From the NCBI GenBank assembly GCA_009909065.1, contig JAAANZ010000031.1, forward strand, positions 17,596 to 81,595: DNA of 64,000 nucleotides, given 5' to 3'. Below the pieces are notes generated by a model, which searched no databases, was not told the DNA's origin, and was given only the letters and a program-made list of their open reading frames with translations. Position 1 is the stretch's first letter; every line of letters begins with the position of its first letter. The DNA is from Alphaproteobacteria bacterium. Its GTDB lineage: Bacteria; Pseudomonadota; Alphaproteobacteria; Caulobacterales; Hyphomonadaceae. Both the position numbers and the translations under genes were made by a program. Shown here piece after piece: positions 39,163-47,706 of the stretch.

Positions 39163-40112
39163 GAGGCGGCTCCCTCGCCGGCCACGGGTGTCTCGACGGT
39201 CTGTTTTTCCGTGCCGTGCACGACGTCGATCTCGGTGCGCGCAGCCGGGCGCGGCTTCGGTGTCGGCGCGCGGGCCGGGACAGCGCGCTTGACCCGGCGC
39301 GGCTCGGGGGCCGGGCGGCTCGCCGTCCTGCTGGTCCTGACAGGCTTCGGCTCGGGCGCCTCGCGGTCATCGGCGTCCTCGGCCTTTTCCAGTTTCCTCG
39401 CCTCGTCATCGCCGATCAGGGCCAGCCCGAGCTGGCTGTCGCGCGCGGCCGAGGTCACCTTGAGTACCTCATCCTCGCTGAGCGCGAGTGTGACCGTGCG
39501 CGAGGGCATGGCGCCCTCGGCATGGGCCTCGAAATTCTGGTCCACGGCCAGGACCTGCACGCCTTTCAGAAGCGGCTCAGCCTCAAAGGCATCCGGCCCC
39601 TCGCCGCCCGGATTGGGTTCGAAAACATTGATGTCGACCCGGTTGCCCGGCAACACGAAACCCGCCACGCCGGTTTCCAGGGTCACCGAAATGGATGCAG
39701 CCCGCTTGCCTTCGGGAATGTCCTGGGCCAGGTAGCGGCGCGGCGGCTGATAAGCGAGCTTGGCCGGCAGGATCGGCTCGCCCGCCGCGATGAATCCGCG
39801 CGCGACCGGCATGGCCCCGTCTTGCGGCGCCAGCTGGGAAGCATCTTCGAGCGGATCGGGAAGCCCCGCCGCGAGCGGCCACTCTCCGGCTTCAACAAGG
39901 TCGGCTGTCACCATCATGCCGGTCTCGATATCGCTGCGCGCGACGAGAACCGGCTGCATGGCCGGCGCCTTTTCGACAGCCGGCCGGGTGGGCGCAGCCT
40001 GCGTCGCACCGGCCTTCTCCGATTCGGGAAAAAGCCAGCCGCGCCCGATAACCAGGGCGGCCACGCCCAGAAGAAGCGACACGCCGAGACTGATGATTGG
40101 TGCGAGTTTCAT
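39159..40112 (-). CDS. cpaB: Flp pilus assembly protein CpaB
   Basis: VLVARSDIETGMMVTADLV; RAASISVTLETGVAGFVLPGNRVDINVF. Confidence 0.93.
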   Translation of the reverse strand: MKLAPIISLGVSLLLGVAALVIGRGWLFPESEKAGATQAAPTRPAVEKAPAMQPVLVARSDIETGMMVTADLVEAGEWPLAAGLPDPLEDASQLAPQDGAMPVARGFIAAGEPILPAKLAYQPPRRYLAQDIPEGKRAASISVTLETGVAGFVLPGNRVDINVFEPNPGGEGPDAFEAEPLLKGVQVLAVDQNFEAHAEGAMPSRTVTLALSEDEVLKVTSAARDSQLGLALIGDDEARKLEKAEDADDREAPEPKPVRTSRTASRPAPEPRRVKRAVPARAPTPKPRPAARTEIDVVHGTEKQTVETPVAGEGAAS

Positions 40113-40237
40113 TCTAAAAGCCCCTGATCCGAATGCTTCGGATGTCTTTCATCCCACTCGGCTAGCATTGCGGGCATAAGGCATGCTGAAACCGACGCGT
40201 GAAAACTTTGAAACCGGACGCAGACCCTGTTAATAAA

Positions 40238-41041
40238 ATGACTGGACCCTTTCGGGCGGGGCTGGCCGCAAGTCGCAGAAGCCTTATAACCGCCGCCATG
40301 AAACCGCTCCTGAGATCCGCGCCCGTCAGCCGCGTTATCGGCCTCCTCGTCTGGGGCTGGATGGTATTGATCAACCGCACGACACGGTGGAGCGTCGAGG
40401 GCGACGAGACCGCCCGCGCCGCCTTTTCCGCGGGAAACGGGGTCGTCGTGGCGGCCTGGCATTCGCGGATCATGCTGCTGCCCGCCGGATGGGTGCGGAT
40501 GATGCGTCACTGGCCGGGACGGCGCGCACCGGGGGCCATGCTCATTTCGCTTTCTCCCGACGGCGAACCCGTCAACCATGCGATCGCGCATCTCGGGCTG
40601 CAATCGATCCGTGGATCCAAGACCAACAAGAAGAAGCGTGACAAGAACAAGGGCGGAGCGCGCGCGATTGCCGAAGCCGTCCAGCTCCTGCGGGCCGGCG
40701 GCGCGCTGTGCATCACTCCCGACGGTCCGCGCGGTCCTGCCGGCGAGGTGAGCCTCGGCGCCGTCCTGATGGCGCAGCGCTCGGGCGCGCCCCTGCTGCC
40801 CTATGCCCTGTCGGTCAGCCATGCCCGGCGCCTGAAAACCTGGGACCGTTTCATCCTGCCCTTTCCCTTCGCCCGCGGCGCCATCGTTTTCGGCCCGCCC
40901 GTCCACCCGGCCGCCGGAAAGCGCCCGCAGGACCTTCAGGCCGAATTGCAGGCCGGTCTGGATGAGGCGACACGCCGCGCCGACACGCTGGTCGCCGCGC
41001 CCGCGCGCCGCGACGGGCGCCGGCTGAGGGATGCGGCATGA
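40238..41041 (+). CDS. DUF374 lysophospholipid acyltransferase family protein
   Basis: VVAAWHSRIMLLP; LISLSPDGEPVNHAIAHLGLQSIRGS; CITPDGPRGPAGEVSLGAVLMAQRSGAPLLP. Confidence 0.9.
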   Translation: MTGPFRAGLAASRRSLITAAMKPLLRSAPVSRVIGLLVWGWMVLINRTTRWSVEGDETARAAFSAGNGVVVAAWHSRIMLLPAGWVRMMRHWPGRRAPGAMLISLSPDGEPVNHAIAHLGLQSIRGSKTNKKKRDKNKGGARAIAEAVQLLRAGGALCITPDGPRGPAGEVSLGAVLMAQRSGAPLLPYALSVSHARRLKTWDRFILPFPFARGAIVFGPPVHPAAGKRPQDLQAELQAGLDEATRRADTLVAAPARRDGRRLRDAA

Positions 41042-42309
41042 GGCTTGGAGACGGCCTCTACAAAGCGGCCACAGCATCCCTTTCACCGTTTGCCGGGGCC
41101 CTGATACGCCGGCGCGTCCGCCGCGGTCGGGAAGCCCCCGAACGGATGCACGAGCGCCATGCCCGCGCGCTGCCTGCCCGTCCCGACGGGCCGCTGGCAT
41201 GGCTGCACGGGGCAAGCATCGGCGAGAGCCTCATGCTCCTGGAACTCGGCAAATCCCTGCAGGCCCGCCATCCGGGCCTCGAACTGCTCCTGACCAGCCA
41301 GACCCGCACCTCGGCCGACCTGCTCGCGGCCCGCCTGCCCGACAATGCCGTCCACCAGATGGCCCCGATCGACACACCAGCGCGGGCAAGGCGGTTCGTC
41401 GGCCACTGGCGCCCCGATCTCGCGGTCATGGCCGAAGGCGAAATCTGGCCGAATCTCCTGAAGGAGTGCCGGGCGGCCGGCGTGACCACGGCTCTTATCA
41501 ATGCCCGGATGACTGCGAAAAGCCTGAATGCCTGGTCGCGATGGCCGGCCACGGCGCGGCATGTCTTCCGCCGTTTCGACCTCATCATCGCCGCCGACGA
41601 GACCACGGCGAGCCGGCTTGGCAAACTGTCCGGTCGCACGATCGCCGCTCCGGGGAACCTCAAGGCCGCCCTGCCCCCGCCTCCGGCCGATGCCGCGCAG
41701 CTTGCCGGCCTGCGGGCGGATTTCGTCGCCGGGCGGACCTGTCTTGTCGCCGCATCCACGCATCCCGGCGAGGAGGCCCTTGTCATCGAGGCCATGGAGC
41801 GGGCCTCGCCCCGCTGCGCCCTCATCCTGGCCCCGCGCCATCCCGAGCGGGGCAGCGAACTTGCCAGCCTCTGCCGGGCCCGCGGTTTCGACACCGCGCA
41901 GCGCTCGAAAGGCGAAGTGCCCGGTGCCGGCACCGCGATCCTGCTCGCCGATACGCTCGGCGAACTTGGCCTGTGGTACCAGCTCGCCGATCTTGTCTAT
42001 CTGGGCGGAGGTCATGCCGGAGGCGTCGGCGGGCACAACCCGCTCGAGCCGGTCCGGCTCGGCCGTCCCGTGATCTCCGGCCCGGACGTGTTCAATTTTG
42101 CCGAGACCATGGCGCGCCTGTCGCGGGAAGGCGGGCTGCACCTCGTCAGTGCGAAGGCGCTGCCCGAGCGCCTCAGTGCCGCCCTGGCCTGCGGGCTCGC
42201 ACCGCCGCCCGATACGCTTCTGCGCGCGCTGGACGAGGAAGCCGCCGCGCCGATGACCCACACGCTCGACGCCCTTGGCGAAAGGCTCGCCGAGAGGGGG
42301 ATCCGATGA
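41038..42309 (+). CDS. waaA: 3-deoxy-D-manno-octulosonic acid transferase
   Basis: WLHGASIGESLMLLEL; FDLIIAADETTASRLGKLSG; LVYLGGGHAGGVGGHNPLEPVRLGRPVISGP. Confidence 0.93.
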   Translation: MRLGDGLYKAATASLSPFAGALIRRRVRRGREAPERMHERHARALPARPDGPLAWLHGASIGESLMLLELGKSLQARHPGLELLLTSQTRTSADLLAARLPDNAVHQMAPIDTPARARRFVGHWRPDLAVMAEGEIWPNLLKECRAAGVTTALINARMTAKSLNAWSRWPATARHVFRRFDLIIAADETTASRLGKLSGRTIAAPGNLKAALPPPPADAAQLAGLRADFVAGRTCLVAASTHPGEEALVIEAMERASPRCALILAPRHPERGSELASLCRARGFDTAQRSKGEVPGAGTAILLADTLGELGLWYQLADLVYLGGGHAGGVGGHNPLEPVRLGRPVISGPDVFNFAETMARLSREGGLHLVSAKALPERLSAALACGLAPPPDTLLRALDEEAAAPMTHTLDALGERLAERGIR

Positions 42310-43301
42310 AGCCGCCGTATTTCTGGTCATCCGAGCTCGATCCGAAGTCACGCGAGGCCGCGCCTGTCACGCGCGCCCTGCTCACCCCGGTTTCAGCGCT
42401 GTATGGCGCTGCGCTCGGCTGGAAACTGGCACGCGCCCAGCCGCATCGCGCCGGTCCCGGCGTGATCTGCGTGGGCAATCTCACTGTCGGGGGCGTCGGC
42501 AAGACCCCGGTCGTCGCCGCGATCCGGGCCCGCCTTGCCGGGCTGGGACTGCGCGCGGCGAGCCTGTCGCGCGGATATGGCGGGCGGCTCAAGGGACCGC
42601 TGCGCATAGACCCGGCCCGTCATGACGCAGGCGATGTCGGAGACGAACCCGTCATGCTGGCCGCGGGCGGCGAGGCCTGGATCAGCCGTGACCGCCCGAC
42701 CGGGGCCGAGGCCATGGACGCGGCCGGTGTCGAGGTTCTGGTCATGGATGACGGACACCAGAATCCCAGCCTGCACAAGGATCTTTCGATCCTGGTGATT
42801 GATGCCGGCGCCCCGTTCGGCAATGGCCACCTTCTGCCCAAGGGGCCGCTGCGCGAGCCTGTCGCGCGCGGGCTCGCCCGCTGCGACGCGATCGTGCTGA
42901 TGGGCGAGGGCGCCTGCCCGGACACGGTCTCCGCCGCGGGCCGCCCGGTCCTGCGCGCACGGCTTGAGCCCCGACTTGCCCCGCCGCCCGGCGCGCTGGT
43001 CGCCTTTGCCGGCATCGGCCGGCCGCAGAAATTCTTCGACAGTCTCGCCGCTGCCGGGGCCGAGCTATCGGAAACCGTGCCTTATCCCGACCACCATGCC
43101 TATTCTGCCAAAGAGACCGACTGGCTGGAACGCCTGGCCGGCGAGCGGGGCGCCCGGCTGGTGACGACGGAAAAGGATCATGTCCGCCTTGACGGGCAGA
43201 TGCGCGAGCGGGTGCTTGCCTGGCCGGTCGAAGCGTGTTTCGAGGACGACGCGGCGCTCGACGCGCTGCTTGCGCCGTTTGCCGATCGCCGAACGCCATG
43301 A
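42306..43301 (+). CDS. lpxK: Tetraacyldisaccharide 4'-kinase LpxK
   Basis: VGNLTVGGVGKTPVVAAI; LSRGYGGRLKGPLRID; VLVMDDGHQNPSLHKDLSILVID. Confidence 0.95.
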   Translation: MKPPYFWSSELDPKSREAAPVTRALLTPVSALYGAALGWKLARAQPHRAGPGVICVGNLTVGGVGKTPVVAAIRARLAGLGLRAASLSRGYGGRLKGPLRIDPARHDAGDVGDEPVMLAAGGEAWISRDRPTGAEAMDAAGVEVLVMDDGHQNPSLHKDLSILVIDAGAPFGNGHLLPKGPLREPVARGLARCDAIVLMGEGACPDTVSAAGRPVLRARLEPRLAPPPGALVAFAGIGRPQKFFDSLAAAGAELSETVPYPDHHAYSAKETDWLERLAGERGARLVTTEKDHVRLDGQMRERVLAWPVEACFEDDAALDALLAPFADRRTP

Positions 43302-44281
43302 CTGTCTCGCAGAATGACTATGTCCGCCCGAAGGATATCGACAACCGCGCCAGTCCGGGCCAGAGGCTGGCCTGGCGGCTCGAAACGCTTGCCTGGGATG
43401 TGATCTACTGGACGCCGATGAAACTCCTGGGGCCGGACAGGGCCTCGAATTTCGTCGGCGGCCTGATGCGCCGCCTCGGCCCGCGGCTGTCGCAGCACAA
43501 GACGGCGCTGCGCAATCTCCGGCTTGCCTTTCCCGGCTGGAGCGAGGCCGATATTCGCGCCACCGCGCTGAAAGCCTGGGAGAATGTCGGGCGTACGGCC
43601 GGCGAACTTCCGCACCTGCCGAGCATCCACCCCTATGAGGGCGACAGGGTCGAGGTTGTCGGCGGCGAGCGACTGGACGCGCTGCGCAACAGCGGAAAGG
43701 GCGCGGTGCTGATCTCCGGGCATTTCGCCAACTGGGAAATCATGGCGGCGGTCATCTGCCGGCGCCCGCTCGACTGCCTCGTGACCTATCGTGCCCTGAA
43801 CAATCCGCATATCGACCGGCGGCTGAACCGCGTGCGCCGGGACTATGGCATCGGCGTGCTGACTCCGAAGGGGCTCGGCACGCGCGAGATGATGCGCGCC
43901 CTGTCGAAGGGCCGGTGCGTGGCGCTGATGAATGACCAGAAGTTCAATGAAGGGCTCGCCGTTCCCTTTTTCGCTCATGACGCGATGACCGCCCCGGGTC
44001 CGGCACGCCTGGCCATGAAATATGATGTGCCGATCGTGCCGGTCTCGACGGTGCGCACCGGGCCGGCCCGCTTTCGCGTCACCTTTCACGCGCAGATCGA
44101 GAAAGCCGATAGCGGCGACGAGGCCGCCGACCTGGAAGAAACCGTTCGGCGTATCAACCTATTTCTGGAGCAACGCGTGCGCGAGGCGCCCGGTCAGTGG
44201 TTCTGGCAACACCGGCGCTGGCCGAAATCGGCCTGGAAGGCGGCGGATTCCGCCTCCGCCCGGCCCGATACGGCCCGTTGA
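43298..44281 (+). CDS. lpxL: Lipid A biosynthesis lauroyl acyltransferase family
   Basis: LISGHFANWEIMAAVICRR; LMNDQKFNEGLAVPFFAHDAMTAPGPARLAMKY; QWFWQHRRW. Confidence 0.88.
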   Translation: MTVSQNDYVRPKDIDNRASPGQRLAWRLETLAWDVIYWTPMKLLGPDRASNFVGGLMRRLGPRLSQHKTALRNLRLAFPGWSEADIRATALKAWENVGRTAGELPHLPSIHPYEGDRVEVVGGERLDALRNSGKGAVLISGHFANWEIMAAVICRRPLDCLVTYRALNNPHIDRRLNRVRRDYGIGVLTPKGLGTREMMRALSKGRCVALMNDQKFNEGLAVPFFAHDAMTAPGPARLAMKYDVPIVPVSTVRTGPARFRVTFHAQIEKADSGDEAADLEETVRRINLFLEQRVREAPGQWFWQHRRWPKSAWKAADSASARPDTAR

Positions 44282-44289
44282 GCCCGCGC

Positions 44290-46686
44290 TCAGGCCGAGC
44301 GGGGTCCCCTGCGGGCGGCTTTGCGTACCTGTGGGGCATTCAGCATGGCGACACGGGTCTCGTCACCGGCCTGTTCGGGCGGCTCTCCCGCGCCCGGCGA
44401 TACCGGCAGCAGGTGTGAGAGTTCTTCAAGCGTCTTGGCCCGCGAAATCAGGAAGCCCTGAATTTCGTCACAGCCATGTTCGGAGAGGAACCGCCACTGG
44501 GCCTCGGTCTCGACGCCTTCCGCCGTGCAGCGCTTGCCGAGCGAATGGGCAAGGCCAATCGTGGTGCGCGTGATCACCCGGCTGTCCTCATTCGACTCAA
44601 GATCGCTGACAAAGGATTTGTCGATCTTGATCTTGTCGAACGGGAAACTGCGCAGATAACTCAGCGAGGAAAAGCCGGTGCCGAAATCATCGAGTGATAT
44701 CTTCAGGCCGATGGATTTGAGCTGCATCAGCCGCTCCAGCACGAAATCGGTGTCCGCGATCAGAACGGATTCGGTGATTTCCAGGTCAAGCCGCGAGGGA
44801 TCGATGCGGTTGCGCGCCAGGGCGTTGACGATGGTGCTGACCAGCGTCGTGCTGTGAAGCTGGAGCGGCGAGATATTCACCGAAACGCCCACATTCTCCG
44901 GCAGGAACCGGGCCTGTGCCAGCGCCTCGCGGATGGCCCAGTCGCCCATGCGCGTGATCAGGCCGCAATCCTCGGCATGTTCGATGAACTGCCCGGGCAT
45001 GATCGCGCCGCGCTCGGGATGATGCCAGCGCATCAGGGTTTCGCAGGAGACGACCTGGCTTGTTTGCGCATCGATGATCGGCTGAAATTTCAGGCAAAGC
45101 TCATTGTTGCCGAGCGCGGTGTAGAGATCGCTTTCGATCATGCGGCGCGCACGCGCCTTGGCGTCGAGATCGGCGGTGAAGGCGCACCAGTTGCCCTTGC
45201 CGCTCGTCTTGGCCTTGTAGAGCGCGAGATCGGCATGGGTGAGCATGGCCTGCGAGTCGGCATCGCCCGGCTCGAACCGGCGCACACCGGCGCTCGCCCC
45301 GCAATTGGCTGTGGACCCCCATATGTCGTAAGGCTGGTTGAGCCGGGCCAAGAGATCATCGAGGAACCGTTCGAAGGAGCCGTCGTCGCGCCGCTCGACC
45401 AGCAGCGCAAACTCGTCGCCTCCCAGGCGCGAGATCGTGTCACCCGGCTCGCAGGAATGCGCCATGCGCTCGGCAAGCTGGCGCAGCAATTCGTCTCCTG
45501 CCGGATGACCCAGCGTGTCATTGACCCATTTGAAATTGTCGAGATCCAGCCAGAGGATCGCGCGCACATGGCCCGGCGGGACCGGCATCTGCACCAGGCG
45601 TTCCAACCGCTCCTGGAAAGTGGCGCGGTTGGGAAGCCCGGTCAGCCCGTCGAAATGCGCAAGATGGGCAATCTTGTCCTCGATTTTCTTGGACTGGGTG
45701 ATGTCGGAGGCAACGCCGCGAAAGCCGACGAAAGTGTCGTCCTCGAAAATCGGCTTGCCGGTGATGGACCACCAGCGTTCCTCGTCATCGATATTGACGC
45801 GCAGGGCAAGGTCGCGAAATCCCTGCTGGCGGGAGATACAGGTGGACAGGATCTTTCGCGCTTCGCTGCGTTCAAACAGGGAGACCAATGACCGGCCATG
45901 CGCCATCAGGCTGTAGCCCGATTTTCCGCCGTCGATTGACAGCGGAAGGGCCTCGAGCCGACCGCGCGAATCGGTCTGCCAGAGCCAGTCGGAGGTGCTC
46001 TCCTCGAAATCGCGCAGCAGAAGGCCAATCAGGGAATTGTGCTCGGCCACGGCCGCTTCGTTGAGATGCTGGGCCAGGAACTGGTTATAGTCCCAGCGGA
46101 TGCAGACAGCGATCACCGCCGCATAACAGATCACGAGGAGGGAGAGGTGCGCGAGATTGACCCCGGGCAGGAATTGCAGCGCCACGATGTAACCCGCGGC
46201 CACCGGCAGGGTGAAGCAGAAGGCGGCCGACGGTATCCGGGAAAGGATCGATGCGGCGCCGAAGATCATCCCTGCGCAAACTGTTGCGATCGCGAGATGA
46301 TCCATCGGGTCCGCAGCCGGCATGGTCAGGATCGGGAAAACGCCCCATAGCAGGCCAAAGGCCAGCGCCCCGAAGGAATGTCGCTGAATCCCGCGCCCGG
46401 ACCTTTCCTTCGCCGGCGCATGTCCCCGCGATTGGATAACCATCGTGAAATGGATGGCGCAGGCCAGGCTGAGCGCACTGCCCCAGAGGCCGAGATACCC
46501 CCCTGCCCCGTCATCCATCAGGATGACCATGACCAGCGCCGCGTTCAGCAGGTTGGTCAGCACAACCAGGATTCCGAGCCGGTTCACGCTGTCGAGCTGG
46601 CGCGCCCGTATCCGGTCGACCTGTTCGTCCGGCACGTTCACCGGCGCGATGATGGACGCGATCGTGTAGCGCTCGCTCATGTCCAT
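44290..46686 (-). CDS. Bifunctional diguanylate cyclase/phosphodiesterase (membrane sensor-PAS-GGDEF-EAL)
   Basis: SRLGGDEFALLV; LEITESVLIADTDFV; SLDDFGTGFSSLSYLRSFPFDKIKIDKSFV; CTAEGVETEAQW; N-terminal TM segments. Confidence 0.95.
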   Translation of the reverse strand: MDMSERYTIASIIAPVNVPDEQVDRIRARQLDSVNRLGILVVLTNLLNAALVMVILMDDGAGGYLGLWGSALSLACAIHFTMVIQSRGHAPAKERSGRGIQRHSFGALAFGLLWGVFPILTMPAADPMDHLAIATVCAGMIFGAASILSRIPSAAFCFTLPVAAGYIVALQFLPGVNLAHLSLLVICYAAVIAVCIRWDYNQFLAQHLNEAAVAEHNSLIGLLLRDFEESTSDWLWQTDSRGRLEALPLSIDGGKSGYSLMAHGRSLVSLFERSEARKILSTCISRQQGFRDLALRVNIDDEERWWSITGKPIFEDDTFVGFRGVASDITQSKKIEDKIAHLAHFDGLTGLPNRATFQERLERLVQMPVPPGHVRAILWLDLDNFKWVNDTLGHPAGDELLRQLAERMAHSCEPGDTISRLGGDEFALLVERRDDGSFERFLDDLLARLNQPYDIWGSTANCGASAGVRRFEPGDADSQAMLTHADLALYKAKTSGKGNWCAFTADLDAKARARRMIESDLYTALGNNELCLKFQPIIDAQTSQVVSCETLMRWHHPERGAIMPGQFIEHAEDCGLITRMGDWAIREALAQARFLPENVGVSVNISPLQLHSTTLVSTIVNALARNRIDPSRLDLEITESVLIADTDFVLERLMQLKSIGLKISLDDFGTGFSSLSYLRSFPFDKIKIDKSFVSDLESNEDSRVITRTTIGLAHSLGKRCTAEGVETEAQWRFLSEHGCDEIQGFLISRAKTLEELSHLLPVSPGAGEPPEQAGDETRVAMLNAPQVRKAARRGPRSA

Positions 46687-46988
46687 TTCTGTGCTGGAGC
46701 CCACGCGCCGCCTCCTTCGCCGGGTTCTCGAATACTCTGTGACCTTGTGAGGACCTATCCGACGAAGCTGAATCCGGCCCTTTGCGGATCGGTGAAATTC
46801 GACAGACACGGCGGCGCGTTCGAAAACCGCACCTGGTTTCGGGTGATGGACCCAGCCTTCCTGTCATCCATGCCCCTGCCCCGTCGCAGCAGTTACAGAG
46901 AGGCCGAGGGACCCGCGGCTGTCCCGATCGCGGGTTGAGACCGCCGCCAAGCCGTCCCGGCGCCCGCGGCCCCTGGCTGACAAAAAAA

Positions 46989-47098
46989 CTGTTTGAATTT
47001 CGCGTTCTGATGACTTTTCCGAAAATTCGCGTGAATTCGGAAAGGTCTTGTTAGGGTCCGTTTTTCTGTTTGAAATTCGTGTTTTACAGGCCTTTCCT
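46989..47098. repeat. Imperfect direct repeats in AT-rich intergenic region
   Basis: CTGTTTGAATTTCGCGTTCTGATGACTTTTCC (from 46989) and CTGTTTGAAATTCGTGTTTTACAGGCCTTTCC (from 47066). Confidence 0.65.
47016..47043. repeat. Inverted repeat TTTCCGAA-N12-TTCGGAAA
   Basis: TTTCCGAAAATTCGCGTGAATTCGGAAA read directly. Confidence 0.7.
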
Positions 47099-47179
47099 TG
47101 AAACGGGCAGCAAGCCGCCAGGCCGATATGTTTCGCCCGGCACCGCCGCGCGGATCCGCTGCGAATTTGCCCGTTTCAA
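47098..47179. repeat. 12-bp perfect inverted repeat TTGAAACGGGCA ... TGCCCGTTTCAA
   Basis: Arms 47098-47109 and 47168-47179, 58-nt loop. Confidence 0.8.
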
Positions 47180-47233
47180 ACCGGTGTTAACCAAGGCCGA
47201 CTAGTCTGTACCCATACAAAAAGAGACCTTTGG

Positions 47234-47659
47234 GTGACAGTGATGAAACAGGTGATGACAGGGGCTGCGGCAGGCCTTGCCAGCCTCGTGCTCCTGACCG
47301 CGAGCGGCGAGCCCGCCGACGCCGATCTCTGGATCGGGCTCGCCGGCAGCCAGGACGGATTCCTTCTCGACGAAGCCACAGGCGAAGTCTGGATGACCGG
47401 TGCGTGCCTTCGCAGGCTCGAACCGGCCCGCCGCGAGGGATCGGCCTGGGTGTCGCGGACCCGCGAATTCGTCTCGGTCGGGCGCATGACGGCCCGGCTC
47501 GACCAGACCTTCCGTCTGGAGACACACCCGCAGGCCCCGCAGATCTCGGTCTACAATCCGGATCGCGGCGGCGAGCAGGCCTTTTCCGATGTGGAGCTGA
47601 TCGCCTGTGACACCGGGGCCTGCGATCGCTTCGGCGCAAGCCCGCGCTGCGCGGACTGA
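47234..47659 (+). CDS. Hypothetical secreted protein
   Basis: 141 aa with N-terminal signal-like segment MKQVMTGAAAGLASLVLLTASGEPADA; directly upstream of the large OM protein. Confidence 0.65.
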   Translation: MTVMKQVMTGAAAGLASLVLLTASGEPADADLWIGLAGSQDGFLLDEATGEVWMTGACLRRLEPARREGSAWVSRTREFVSVGRMTARLDQTFRLETHPQAPQISVYNPDRGGEQAFSDVELIACDTGACDRFGASPRCAD

Positions 47660-47706
47660 GCTCGCCGGCCGGCCGATGCCGGCCACCGCGCCTGACGGAC
47701 CGAACC

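Noticed and set aside
46378-46938. 186-aa plus-strand ORF opposite the GGDEF/EAL N-terminus and its leader
   Set aside because: Antisense to a well-supported gene and without recognisable protein character.
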